From Flaviflexus equikiangi (lineage in GTDB: Bacteria; Actinomycetota; Actinomycetes; Actinomycetales; Actinomycetaceae): a stretch of DNA of 64,000 bases. The notes beneath the pieces were generated by a model, which worked only from the letters and a program-made list of their open reading frames with translations, searched no databases and had not been told where the DNA came from. The translations under genes and the position numbers were made by a program. The first letter of the stretch is position 1; each line of letters opens with the position of its first letter. The DNA lies in contig NZ_CP059676.1 in NCBI RefSeq assembly GCF_014069875.1, forward strand, positions 1,178,001-1,242,000. The letters are read 5' to 3'. Shown here piece after piece: positions 35,329 through 45,029 of the stretch.

Positions 35329-36660
35329 ATGTTGACACAGGAGGAAGCCGTGGATATCCACGCATTACATCGTCGGGGAATCTCTATCAGTGAGATCGCC
35401 CGAATCACTGGAAGAGACCGTAAGACCATCCGGTCATATCTGATCGGTAAGCAAGAGCCTGGCAAACGCAAGAAACCCGAGAGCTCGTTTGAGCCGTTTG
35501 TGGAATACGTATCTGCGAGATTGATCGAGGATCCCCACCTGTTCGCTCAGACCTTGTTTGATGAACTGCTCGGTCTGGGATTTCCTGGCTCGTATCAAAC
35601 GCTCACACGCCAGGTCCGTGCCCGTGGCTTACGGCCAGCCTGTCAGGCATGTGCTCACGTCACCAAAAGGGCGAACGCTGTCATCGAGCACCCGCCGGGC
35701 GAGGAGACTCAGTTCGACTGGGTTGAACTTCCTGACCCACCTACCGGTTGGGCTTTCCCCAGGAAGACCGCGTATGTCCTGGTGGGGTCGCTGCCCTTTT
35801 CGGGGAAATGGCGAGCAGTGATCTGTCCTTCCCTTGATCAGGCTCATCTCATGCATGCGATCACCGTTGTTGTGACTGAACTTGGCGGGGTGAGCCGTCA
35901 GTGGAGATTCGACCGGATGACTCAGGTCATCAAACCTGGCAGCAATGATGTCACCGCTAACTTCGGGGCCTTTGCTAAACACTTCGCAGTGCAAGTCGTT
36001 GCGTGCCGGCCGCGGTCAGGAAACCGTAAAGGTGTCGTGGAGAAGAACAACCACACCCTGGCCCAACGCTGGTGGCGCACCCTGCCCGATGATCTGACTC
36101 TCGAGCAAGCCCAACAATCGTTGACGTCCTTCGCTGAATCTCAGGACTCACGTCAACGCCGAACACAGACGGGATGGTCCACCCCCACAAGCCTGTTCTG
36201 TCACGAGCGGCTTCAGCCGGTGCCGGTGACGATGTTTCCTGTTGTGGTTGTCGAGCAGCGTCAAGTCTCTCGTCAAGCACTCATTGAGTGGCGAGGCAAC
36301 AGGTATTCTGTCCCGCCGGAGTTCGTCTTCGGCACTGTGAATGTCTCAGCACGCCTGGGCAAGAAATCAATCCTGATCACCACTGCCCAAGGCGCCACCA
36401 TCGCTCAGCACACGGTCCACGAAGACGGACTGGGCATGACGGTGCGGCAATCCCAACACGTGACTGCTCTTGAGACACTCGCTTTAGCCTCTGCCCCTCC
36501 AGGGCGGGCTCACCGGAAGAAAGAGCGCATCCCACCCGGAGAACGCTCTCGTGCCGCAGCAGCCCAGCTCACCGGCCCCACACGGTCTGCTGAACCGGCT
36601 CAGATCATTGACCTATCAATCTATGAAGCGATCGCACGAGGGAGGAACACCCTGTCATGA
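35329..36660 (+). CDS. istA: IS21 transposase IstA
   Basis: A 443-residue protein: N-terminal HTH GISISEIARITGRDRKTIRS, DDE integrase core with FDWVELP near the first Asp and a Glu in GVVEKNNHTLAQ, then the SH3-like C-terminal part (YSVPPEFVFGTVNV). It overlaps istB by four bases (ATGA). Confidence 0.93.
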   Translation: MLTQEEAVDIHALHRRGISISEIARITGRDRKTIRSYLIGKQEPGKRKKPESSFEPFVEYVSARLIEDPHLFAQTLFDELLGLGFPGSYQTLTRQVRARGLRPACQACAHVTKRANAVIEHPPGEETQFDWVELPDPPTGWAFPRKTAYVLVGSLPFSGKWRAVICPSLDQAHLMHAITVVVTELGGVSRQWRFDRMTQVIKPGSNDVTANFGAFAKHFAVQVVACRPRSGNRKGVVEKNNHTLAQRWWRTLPDDLTLEQAQQSLTSFAESQDSRQRRTQTGWSTPTSLFCHERLQPVPVTMFPVVVVEQRQVSRQALIEWRGNRYSVPPEFVFGTVNVSARLGKKSILITTAQGATIAQHTVHEDGLGMTVRQSQHVTALETLALASAPPGRAHRKKERIPPGERSRAAAAQLTGPTRSAEPAQIIDLSIYEAIARGRNTLS

Positions 36661-37449
36661 CACTCGAAGCCAACATTGTTTACGAACAATTACGCCAACA
36701 CCTATCGGCATTGAAACTGTCTGCCACCCTTGACGCTCTTCCCCATGGACCAGGCCATAGCCCAAGAGCTGACACTGACCCAGACCCTGGAAAAGCTCTT
36801 CGCGATCGAACTCAGCGCTCAAGAAGCACGGCAATTAGCTGGCAGGTTCCGGTTTGCCAACATCCCCTCCGGGCTCACCCTGGACGCGTTCGATGTCGAC
36901 TATGCTTCCGGCATCGACCGCAACCTCCTCCACGAGCTCGGAACGTGCAGGTTCATCCACAATGCCACCAACGTCTTACTCGTGGGTCCGCCCGGAGCGG
37001 GTAAAACCCATATCGCTGCAGGCCTTGGGCACGCGGCAGTCACGGCCGGGTACCGGGTCTACTTCACCACCGCCGCTGACCTCGCAGCACGCTGCCACCG
37101 GGCCGCGATCGAGGGTAAATGGTCAACAATGATGAGATTCTTCGCCGGCCCCTCACTCCTCATCATCGATGAACTCGGCTACCTCCCACTGCCCGCAGAA
37201 GCCGCCTCCGCGCTCTTCCAGGTCATCAATCAACGCTACCTAAAAACCTCGATCATCCTGACAACAAACCGGCCCGTCGGCGCGTGGGGAGAGATCCTGG
37301 GCGACACTACCGTCGCAGCCGCAATGCTCGACCGACTCCTCCACAGATCCGTCGTCATCACTCTCGATGGTCCGTCCTACCGCCTCCGTCACCACACCGA
37401 CCAAGCCGACGAACTCAGACGAGCCACCACCGGCATCAACATACGCTAA
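36657..37449 (+). pseudogene. istB: IS21 helper ATPase IstB, frameshifted near its start
   Basis: The first frame gives MTLEANIVYEQLRQHLSALK...LDALP; the remaining protein, starting at PMDQAIAQELTLTQ, is in the next frame and is complete: Walker A VGPPGAGKTH, Walker B LLIIDELGYLPL, sensor ILTTNRPVGAWGE. One extra C in the cccc run at 36741-36744 accounts for the shift. Internal initiation at ATG 36745 could still make a nearly whole ATPase. A sequencing error is possible. Confidence 0.8.
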
Positions 37450-37512
37450 TCTGAGACCGCGGCCTGGGGAATTTCAATGAGCACAACCGGGGAAAACCAA
37501 TGAGCGCCATCA

Positions 37513-38005
37513 GCACTTTGCTCTGGTCGAACGCGTCCCGGACTCGCTCGACCAGAGCACCCCATCCGGCTTCGATGCAAACGTCGGGCGCTCGTAGCAG
37601 TTCGAGGAGGGCGATCTCTTTCGGGGTGAGCGTTGCCCGTTCTCTGTTTCGCCTCGAGTGCTGCGTCACGCCCACGATCGGGTCCGTCGGCCAGAGAGTT
37701 GCGACATGAAATAACGCCGGGATCTGAGTCGTCACACCCCACTCACGTGCAGCGGAGTACCCCGTCGGTCCGCTGCCGATCTCACCGAGCACTTCCCAAG
37801 CGACTTCGTCCACGCGGGGATGCGTCATGCCGTACCGAGTCTTCACTCCCCGGTAGTACAGGCCCCTGCGAATGGGAAGAATCTCGCCGCTCCGTGCGGC
37901 CCGCGAGGCAGCTTGGCGTGCGGCAGTTGCGGTGCCCGGGAGGCGGTTGACATGTATCCGGGGCGCTTCGGATCGCTGCCACTGGGGACGTCCTACTCGT
38001 GTCAC
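37513..38005 (-). pseudogene. DUF6088 (AbiEi-like) antitoxin gene, 5' part
   Basis: From GTG 38005, 164 codons up to the IS21 insertion. It reads TAARQAASRAARSGEILPIR, RGLYYRGVKTRYGMTHPRVD, then GPTGYSAAREWGVTTQIPAL, the pattern of DUF6088 proteins, which resemble the AbiEi winged-helix antitoxins of type IV systems. These act as autorepressors and block an adjacent toxin. With the 3' part at 35094-35188 it forms a 195-residue protein; at present it is split and presumably dead. Confidence 0.75.
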
Positions 38006-38028
38006 GCAACACTATCTATAACGTGACA
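38000..38028. promoter_or_regulatory. Inverted repeat at the DUF6088 gene start
   Basis: TGTCACG (38000-38006) and CGTGACA (38022-38028) flank a 15-base centre and include the GTG start. AbiEi-type antitoxins bind inverted repeats at their own promoter, so this is a likely autoregulatory operator. Confidence 0.5.
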
Positions 38029-38145
38029 GCAGAAGAACTGAGAGCTTGCCTGTTGAGAGCGCGGATCGCGAGTCTTCGTTCTTGCTCTGGGGCGATCTGG
38101 GCCTCCTGTCCTATCACTATCTGGACCGGCATTCAGGAGTGACAA

Positions 38146-40422
38146 TCAATGCCCTACGTGGACATCGTCGAACTGGTCTCGCCGGGTCGGGGACGTCGCG
38201 GGATGCTTGGTTGGGGCAAAGGACTCGCTGGTCTTGGGCTCAAAGCTCTCTTCGGCTTGAGCGACTTTAACTTCGATATCACTGAGTGCTTCGTTTAGGC
38301 GCCCGGTGTCCCGCATGTCCTCCTCAAAGGCCTCGAGGTATGCGGTGACCGTTTCGCGTGCGTGTTCGTATCGTTCAGCTGGACCTACATCGTCGAGATA
38401 CCCGTCAGCAGATTCGTCGATCAAGTAATCGATCAGAGGTAGTGCTTCGTTGGCGAACCTGTCGAGAAGCGCTTGCCGTTCGGCCGGTGTGAAGAGCTCC
38501 ACGATGTCGGAGTCAAGCCATGTGGCTTCAAAGTCTTCAACTGCTTGACGCTCAAGGAGCTCTACCGCACGTTCGCGCAAACCCTGCGGAAGTACCTGTG
38601 CGGTGTGCAGTCGCGCCAGCAGTGTAGGCCGCCAGGAAGCGCTCCTGTAGGACTCAAACTTGAGGAGTCCGGGTAGCATGTCTGCGTTGCTCGAAGCCCA
38701 CAGGCTCAAAAAATCATCAGAAGCTCTATGGTTCAGAAACGATGCGAGCGGGCTGTACCAGGTGTCGTTTGCTAATGCGGGGGCGAGCGGTGTCCTTGCG
38801 ACAACGTCTGGGTAGAGGTGCGCTGGGATTGTGATCAGTGTGCCTGCTTCGGTCCCTCCGCAATCCACCTGTTTGACAAGTTCATCGTCAGTGAGTCCGC
38901 TCAGAACGATGTGCACCACATTCGGGTCATCTGCGATCGAAGCTGCGAAGCCTTCCCGGACCGTCGGGTGCCGGAAGCGCCACTTTGCACCACCGTGTGC
39001 ATCAGTTGGCAACATCAAGAAGGTCTCGTTGAGATGTCCGAGAGCCCGCATGACCTCCGGTGTTGTAGCTCCCAGTTGAGTGACCGTCTCCGCCTGCTGG
39101 TCGGATAGTTTGACTGGAGAAGGTAACCCGTCACCCGAGAGGTAGACGCAGGCCAATGCCGCTCGAGCGGCCGGTTCGAGCTGATTGAGTACATCGGTCA
39201 AGAAGTCGAGCGGGTGCTGAACGTAGTCAAGCAGCTGTCCGCCGTACTGGATCCGGCTTGTGAATGCCTTGCGCCCCAGGCGTCTAGCAATCTCTGGCTG
39301 GAATGCTCGCGAAGCAGCGACGCTCTGCAAGTAAGGCCGCCAGTTCTTTAGGACGCCCTCGGGCTGGTCCCCGGCTCGTAGATGGTTGTAGAGAATCTGG
39401 CGACGTTCCTCTTCCGAAAGCTGCTCCACATCGACCACCACAGCTTGCTCGCGAAGTAGCGGGTAGGTGTAGTCCTTCAGGTGACGGCGCGCTTCACGGT
39501 AGATGTAGTCACGGCTGGTCAGGATGACTTTTGCTCCGCTACTGATGGCTGTCATCACTTGGTCGAGACGCCGCGACCATTGATCAGTCAGCTGCTGATC
39601 GTGTTGGATCGCCCCGAAGGCATCGTCGACCCAGAAGAGCTGGTCGGGCTCGTGTGGGTTCCAAGACTCGATGAGTTCCGCGGCTGAGTCGACTCTGCGC
39701 ACACCGCAGCCCCACTCGTCCAGTGCGGCAGCCGACAGTGTGGCGGCGATGGTGGATTTCCCTGCTGCGGGCGCTCCGAGCAGGATCGTGAACCCCTGAT
39801 TGGCCAGTGCGTCCGCTGCTTGTCGATAGGCGGCTGTGGGAACAAATGTCGAGAGGTCTTGTCCGAGGTTGGCCAGTAGCACTTCGGCCTGCGCAAGTCG
39901 TCGCTCATCAAGGATCTGGCTGAGGTCGCCCAGCCCGTAGACCCGTGGGACATACCTGCGTAGAACCGGTCGTGTGGCGATCTGCTGGCAGATCCAGTTT
40001 CCGTCGAGGACCATCGCCTGATCGATTCCTCGATCAGCAAGTTCAGAGCGAAGCCAGGCTTCGGTGTCGCCTGACACTCGAAGATTGGTCATCAAGATGT
40101 AGGCATCGCAATGGCCTTCAGCGTGCAGCTTTTCAGCCTTCACCAACTCATCTTTAAGGCCGCTGGGAGGCAGTGTTCCGACGCCAGAGGCGCTGAACTT
40201 GCACTGTGCCACCACTGCTGCCGCATCAGTCAAGCTGCTCGGGAGGGTCGCGGTCGAGTCAAGGTTCCCTGCCAGCCAGCCACCGTAAAACGCGCCGTCG
40301 CGGCCGCCGTCGTTGCTATCGGCGAAGGTATGGAAGGTTTGCCCCAGCGCGTGTTGCAGGACGACCGCGCTGAGATCTTGGAACGCACGCCATCCGAGCT
40401 TGTGTAGGTCGTAGCTGATCAT
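38146..40422 (-). CDS. PD-(D/E)XK nuclease fused to STAND-type NTPase (defence protein)
   Basis: A 758-residue protein from ATG 40422. The N-terminal 150 residues have a restriction-endonuclease-like pattern: FQDLSAVVLQHALGQTF, DGGRDG (residues 38-43) and AQCKFS with Gln-Cys-Lys (73-75) as the QxK form of the catalytic motif. The P-loop NTPase follows: LLGAPAAGKST (214-224), Walker B LFWVDDAFG (262-270) and LTSRD (301-305), as in nSTAND3-type ATPases. The rest is helical, expected to sense a target. Nuclease-STAND fusions are known as anti-phage Avs-like sensors. It starts 19 bases after the YobI-like gene, so the two are one transcript. No membrane segment is seen. Confidence 0.78.
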   Translation of the reverse strand: MISYDLHKLGWRAFQDLSAVVLQHALGQTFHTFADSNDGGRDGAFYGGWLAGNLDSTATLPSSLTDAAAVVAQCKFSASGVGTLPPSGLKDELVKAEKLHAEGHCDAYILMTNLRVSGDTEAWLRSELADRGIDQAMVLDGNWICQQIATRPVLRRYVPRVYGLGDLSQILDERRLAQAEVLLANLGQDLSTFVPTAAYRQAADALANQGFTILLGAPAAGKSTIAATLSAAALDEWGCGVRRVDSAAELIESWNPHEPDQLFWVDDAFGAIQHDQQLTDQWSRRLDQVMTAISSGAKVILTSRDYIYREARRHLKDYTYPLLREQAVVVDVEQLSEEERRQILYNHLRAGDQPEGVLKNWRPYLQSVAASRAFQPEIARRLGRKAFTSRIQYGGQLLDYVQHPLDFLTDVLNQLEPAARAALACVYLSGDGLPSPVKLSDQQAETVTQLGATTPEVMRALGHLNETFLMLPTDAHGGAKWRFRHPTVREGFAASIADDPNVVHIVLSGLTDDELVKQVDCGGTEAGTLITIPAHLYPDVVARTPLAPALANDTWYSPLASFLNHRASDDFLSLWASSNADMLPGLLKFESYRSASWRPTLLARLHTAQVLPQGLRERAVELLERQAVEDFEATWLDSDIVELFTPAERQALLDRFANEALPLIDYLIDESADGYLDDVGPAERYEHARETVTAYLEAFEEDMRDTGRLNEALSDIEVKVAQAEESFEPKTSESFAPTKHPATSPTRRDQFDDVHVGH

Positions 40423-40441
40423 GTTGGAAATTCGGAACCTG

Positions 40442-43400
40442 CTACTTGACGCGCCTGATACGGAGCATGCCGTCGGCTTTGGTTGGGAGACGTCGTACGA
40501 TGCCGAGTTTCTCCAGAGTGGACAAGAAGCTGTGGTGTTCAACAGTAGGAGTGAACTTCGGGGATGCGAAAGCCATATCGACGATTGCTGCGTACTTGCC
40601 GCCCAAGGTCCTGAGAGTCGCAGCCGGGTCAGCAGCGAATGCGTTCTGAGCCTCGGTCGTGTTCAGCAGTGCAACCAGGCTTGCTCGCGAAGCACCGGCC
40701 ATTGCGAGCGCGTGAATTTCATTGAGACCGAGGCCGATGCTTCGCTCGCTGAAGAATGTCGCGATTGCATTGGCATTCTGCTTTGCCTGCGTTGTGGTCA
40801 GAAGGCTGCTGAGATAGTCACCGACATAGGCCCGCACGTTGACATCAATCGCTTCGCTCGCCAAGAAGGCGGTGACGTCGTTGGGGCTGACGAGCTCGCC
40901 AATCTCGGAAGCGTCAGGGGCGGGTTGTTTCACAAGCAGAGCTTCTCTGACGCTCCAGTCAATTGCGGTGTCGGCTGTAGCTCGAAGCTCGTCCAGTTCT
41001 CCCCACTCCTCATTGATCAGGCGCACCGACACCGATGGTGTGGCTGTCAGCCAGGCAGCTGCGGGGATCTCAAAGTGCTCCTGTAGTTGATCGACGAGGT
41101 CGCTCACTACGTCGTCTGTCAGGAGTTCTGGGAAGGTCTCGGTGGCGAGGAGTACGGACGATACGAATGCGGAAAGGTCCGTGTCATCGCTGATTTTTGG
41201 CCGGGGCTCGTCGTGGAGTGCGGTGGCGATGCCTTCGGTCACCGTGCCGCTGGTGTTGAACCGTGCCAGCAAGTTGGAGGTTGAGGCTTCCGCGCGATGC
41301 TCGAGGAGTAGTACTTCCTGCACAATCTGTGCGTTCTGCGTGATGTCCAGCACACGTATGGACGGCAGTGCGTTGTGCGCTACGGCCCGGAGTTGCAGCT
41401 CCTCGTCTTCGCCAAGCTCCGCTAGTAGGTCCTCCAAGATCTCTGCCAGCGCCATGGGCGTTTCGGCACTCGGCGTCTCGTCGCCCGTCTCTTGAGCTTC
41501 GAGCAGCTCGAGGTAGTCCGCGATGCGTGGCAACGTGGAGTTGTAACCGGTTGGTGAAGTCTTCAGCTGCTCCAAGCTGACCCATGTGGGCTCTTCGCGC
41601 CCAACGATGACATTCAGATTCGCGACGGTCATCGCGAACAGTCCCTGTTCGACGAAGAGGTCGCGGGCTGAGACGGAAAGTGGCTCGAGGTCGTCGATCG
41701 CGGTCTTCAACAGAACCAGATGCGACGCAGCAGTAGTTCTCTCTGGTGAGTCTCGACGAAGGGAACCAAACCGGTGATGGTTTTGCTGCGCGTAGAGTCG
41801 CACCCCCTCGTCGCCTGCTACAGAGCGTGAGAACTGCTCGCTTTGAGATCCCGCCAGGGCTGCCTCGAAGAGACTGGCCTTGCGGTCGTCCGAGAGGGAT
41901 TGATCGTTGATAATCGTGCGAATCACTTCGCTTGTGAGGCTTGCGAGATAGGCGATCGCGTCCCCTAGCGCAGCGTTATTCGTTTGGCTCCCGTATCTGC
42001 TGAAGAAGTCGCGGATGAAGGCTTCGTCGTCGTTAGTCCAGCTCCGAAGCTGCGCGATCACGCGGCGCGACTCTTGCGGAGCATGGACAAGGAGGTAGTT
42101 GAGGACATGGATGTTGACCATGCCCGAGCGTTCGAGCACGAGAGGCGTGCGATCTTCGAGAACTTCCTTGATCGCACGCCCGGATACTGGCGCAAGCGGG
42201 GCACGTCCGGGCTGCTCGATCGAAGCCTGAATGAAGTTCTGTGCCTCGACTCCGAGGAACTGCCCATCAAAGTGAGCGCTAAGGAGTGCGAAGTTCTGGG
42301 TCAGGTGGCCCGATGCGATGAGATCAGCGGCGAGCCCCTCGCCGACCTCAGCAGTAACAATCTGTGAAAAGGACAACGCGTGCTCCGGCCTGCGACCCTC
42401 GGGCCACGCATCTGAGACGGCGCTCAGCACGAATTGCGGGAGCTCCCACAACCGGTGCCAGGTTGCCGATTCCAGCGATTCGCGATCTGCTTCTAGACGC
42501 TTACGTTCCTCGGCAGCGAGCGGGACGGCCGTCGACTCCGCGAAAGACAACGACACCGAGAAAGCCGATTCAATAGCCTTCCTGTCAAGTTCCTTCCCCT
42601 GGTTAAAGAAAATCGTTTCGCCTGCCGCGACCCTCCTCCATAGGTCCAGGTCGCTGAGTTGTTCGAGCGTTAAAGGCCGGTAGCTAATCGTGTGGTACGA
42701 CCGGACGGCCTGTTCAAAGAAAAGACCGAGAGCCTTAGTCCTGTTCAGAACCAGTTCTGCGAGAGCAGCAGCCTGATCGCGTTGGGCCTCTTCAGAGGGA
42801 TGGCTAAGCCGGAGGTTGATGCACTTTAAATTCTCAAGAACCAGTGCCTGGCTCAGTCGTAGCACAGTGTGGAGCTTGCTCTTTCCGAGACGGATTAGTT
42901 CGAAGTCGGCGACTTCGAGATTCTTGTAGAGGACCAGGGCGAGGAGTCGATCGGGGGTGAGCTCTTCGGGGTGGAGTCCTGGTTGCAGCAGGCGGTCTCT
43001 GTACATCGCAAATTCATTGCGGATGTTTCGGATCTGTCGTTGATCAGGAAAGTACTGAGCGATCCTCCGAACGAGGCCTTGGGAAGGCCGACCTTCTACT
43101 CGGGCGCGCTCCTCTGCGCCTGGTTCTGCTTCCGCAGGCCCGTTGAGCGGAACGCCAGCGAGCAGCTCGAGTTCTTTCTTGAGGGCTCCTCTGGCGTTCT
43201 GCTCAGTGACGAACGGGACGACAGGAACGATCAGGTCGAAGAACTTTGTTCGGGTGAAAGCGTCGTGTTGCACGTCTCCGGTGGCTTGGACGGTCTTGGC
43301 CAGGAGGGAGTCGCGGATCGCGTACACGAAAATGATGGGTCCGTGATGAAACCCTTTGGGAATCTTCTCCAAGTTTTCAAGTTCATCGAAATTGAGTTTC

Positions 43401-44311
43401 TCGGCCTTCTTCCACGGTCTGCGCTTCAGGAAGCGATTCCACAAGCTACCCGTCTTACCGTGGAGTCGTTCCGCGTTCAGTTGTGCTGAGTGGTTGAGCA
43501 GAACGTTGAGTGCGCGCAGGTCTTCGAAGACTTCGACGTTGTCGAAGCGGTCCATGTCTTCAAGGACGAGGATGCGTGTCTTCGAGACTTGGAAGAAATA
43601 GACGATCTCGTCAAGATAGTCGTCGAAGTAGCTGCCGCTTTTGTCTGCGAGTGTGAGCTTGGCCGGTCCGGCTGCGAGGTCGCTGATCGCAAGGCGGCCG
43701 TTCGTGATTCGCAGGAGGAGCAGGGCGACGAGCGCGACGCCCACAAGGGTCGGAATGTAGAGTTCAGGACGCCAAGTCAGCGTCGAGTCTTGCTGAAGAG
43801 ACGCCACAACCAACGTGATGATCCATTGAACCGCGACACCGGCCGCCCCTGCTAGCAGTGCCCAGCCAAGGCTTTTGAACCACCGGAACTTGCTGGTCCT
43901 AGGAAATCGCGAGGCAGGCATTTTGGAAGGGTCAACGACGTAAAGGATCTGCTTGACGATCTCCTTCTGCAAGTCACTGGCCGAGGGCTCCGCGACTTCC
44001 TTGTCTGCCGAGCTCTCAGTGGAGGACCGCACGGTCGCAAGGGATACCTGAATCGTCTGGTCTGGGTATCTGTCCGTGAGTCCTTGGAGGATGCTGCTCT
44101 TTCCTGCACCGTAAGGCCCAGACAAGGCAATGTTCGTCGCCTGACGTGCTTCGATTCCTTCAAGGAGTGCACGAAGGTATCCCGCGTGCACGGATGGCAC
44201 GTAATGCGGAGCCAGATCTTGAAGCGGTTGCCACTTTAAACGCGGTGACGTAGCGGCTTCAGTTGTCGTAGGCGTCTCGTTCGACATTGAATCGCCAGAC
44301 TCGTTCAGCAT
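40442..44311 (-). CDS. YobI-like P-loop NTPase with two membrane spans (KAP-like)
   Basis: A 1289-residue protein. The ATG at 44311 is chosen because GGGGAGGG lies seven to eight bases upstream; a more distal in-frame ATG at 44380 lacks this. Walker A is LSGPYGAGKSS (64-73), Walker B ILVLEDMDRFDN (247-258), and two hydrophobic helices (about 148-171 and 185-201) sit between them inside the NTPase domain, as in KAP NTPases. PIIFVYAIRDSLLAKT follows as a sensor-like segment. The remaining 850 residues are helical with no domain I recognise. YobI-like NTPases occur in predicted conflict systems. It would be anchored on the inner membrane face. Confidence 0.75.
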   Translation of the reverse strand: MLNESGDSMSNETPTTTEAATSPRLKWQPLQDLAPHYVPSVHAGYLRALLEGIEARQATNIALSGPYGAGKSSILQGLTDRYPDQTIQVSLATVRSSTESSADKEVAEPSASDLQKEIVKQILYVVDPSKMPASRFPRTSKFRWFKSLGWALLAGAAGVAVQWIITLVVASLQQDSTLTWRPELYIPTLVGVALVALLLLRITNGRLAISDLAAGPAKLTLADKSGSYFDDYLDEIVYFFQVSKTRILVLEDMDRFDNVEVFEDLRALNVLLNHSAQLNAERLHGKTGSLWNRFLKRRPWKKAEKLNFDELENLEKIPKGFHHGPIIFVYAIRDSLLAKTVQATGDVQHDAFTRTKFFDLIVPVVPFVTEQNARGALKKELELLAGVPLNGPAEAEPGAEERARVEGRPSQGLVRRIAQYFPDQRQIRNIRNEFAMYRDRLLQPGLHPEELTPDRLLALVLYKNLEVADFELIRLGKSKLHTVLRLSQALVLENLKCINLRLSHPSEEAQRDQAAALAELVLNRTKALGLFFEQAVRSYHTISYRPLTLEQLSDLDLWRRVAAGETIFFNQGKELDRKAIESAFSVSLSFAESTAVPLAAEERKRLEADRESLESATWHRLWELPQFVLSAVSDAWPEGRRPEHALSFSQIVTAEVGEGLAADLIASGHLTQNFALLSAHFDGQFLGVEAQNFIQASIEQPGRAPLAPVSGRAIKEVLEDRTPLVLERSGMVNIHVLNYLLVHAPQESRRVIAQLRSWTNDDEAFIRDFFSRYGSQTNNAALGDAIAYLASLTSEVIRTIINDQSLSDDRKASLFEAALAGSQSEQFSRSVAGDEGVRLYAQQNHHRFGSLRRDSPERTTAASHLVLLKTAIDDLEPLSVSARDLFVEQGLFAMTVANLNVIVGREEPTWVSLEQLKTSPTGYNSTLPRIADYLELLEAQETGDETPSAETPMALAEILEDLLAELGEDEELQLRAVAHNALPSIRVLDITQNAQIVQEVLLLEHRAEASTSNLLARFNTSGTVTEGIATALHDEPRPKISDDTDLSAFVSSVLLATETFPELLTDDVVSDLVDQLQEHFEIPAAAWLTATPSVSVRLINEEWGELDELRATADTAIDWSVREALLVKQPAPDASEIGELVSPNDVTAFLASEAIDVNVRAYVGDYLSSLLTTTQAKQNANAIATFFSERSIGLGLNEIHALAMAGASRASLVALLNTTEAQNAFAADPAATLRTLGGKYAAIVDMAFASPKFTPTVEHHSFLSTLEKLGIVRRLPTKADGMLRIRRVK

Positions 44312-44435
44312 TGGAGTCCCTCCCCGCACAGCCTCACTCGCTCTGCTGTAATCTCGCCGCCACCGACGTACACGGCACATCGGGGAAGTTCCAGATCGCA
44401 GGATGCCTGCGGGGTGTGGCTAGTCATATCCGCGT

Positions 44436-45029
44436 TCACACCCCTTGCATGAGATCCACAAGGATAGGCATGGATGAGGATGGATCTGGTCCTTTGCGCC
44501 CTGGTCGCATCTCAGGGTCGACGGCCCGAGCCGTCTTGCACGCGTCATGCACCTGGTGGAACGGGAAGGACTGCGAGAGCATCTTCCCCTTGACGAGCCC
44601 CAGCCTCGTGACGAGTTCGTCGAGCTGTGCCGAGGACAAGGCTGAGCGCTTGTCCTCGGCGTGCCATCGCAGCCAGGCCTCGAACTTGAGGTTCGAAATC
44701 AGCAGCCGGATCTCCTCTTGTTCAGCGAGCTGAATAGCCGCAAGCAACGTCTGGTGTTCATCGACGTCGACCAGGCACACGCAGTCGTCGTACCCTTTGT
44801 CGTTCTGAGCCGCTTCGTTCCTCTTTTCAACGCACTTCTGCACGACTTTCAGCGGGTCCTTGCCCACCGAAACGGGCTTCACGATAGCCGTCGCGCCCTT
44901 GCTTCGCAGGTAGCGGTTCAATCCCTCAACATATTGGGGCTCGGTGCGGGTGCCTTCGGTGACGACAAGGATGCGACGCGCAGGTTGTCGATGAGGCCTG
45001 CCGCGACGTCCACGCTGTGCGCCCGCCAC
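44436..45029 (-). CDS. rloB: RloB/AbiLii-type protein (TOPRIM-like)
   Basis: A 197-residue protein: basic N-terminus (RRGRPHRQPARR), then ILVVTEGTRTEPQYVEGL, the RloB signature with its acidic residue, and VCLVDVDEHQT as the second acidic motif; later SNLKFEAWLRWH. RloB is a TOPRIM-like nuclease candidate that always pairs with RloA. The GTG start shares its G with the RloA stop (TAGTG). RloA/RloB pairs match AbiL abortive-infection proteins of Lactococcus. Confidence 0.82.
   Translation of the reverse strand: MAGAQRGRRGRPHRQPARRILVVTEGTRTEPQYVEGLNRYLRSKGATAIVKPVSVGKDPLKVVQKCVEKRNEAAQNDKGYDDCVCLVDVDEHQTLLAAIQLAEQEEIRLLISNLKFEAWLRWHAEDKRSALSSAQLDELVTRLGLVKGKMLSQSFPFHQVHDACKTARAVDPEMRPGRKGPDPSSSMPILVDLMQGV

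Larger units (their letters stand above)
35193..37512 (+). mobile_element. IS21-family insertion sequence with 4-bp target duplication
   Basis: The ends are TGATGACGCTCGTTG (left) and, read inward, TGATGGCGCTCATTG (right), with internal repeats of GCTCATTGAA-TTCCCC near each end, as is normal for IS21. GCAC flanks both sides (35189-35192 and 37513-37516). It carries istA and istB. It splits a DUF6088 gene. Confidence 0.9.

Noticed and set aside
38046-38270. Possible small plus-strand gene next to the nuclease-STAND gene
   Set aside because: It starts in an intergenic gap but runs into the antisense of the STAND gene; no ribosome site and no recognisable sequence.
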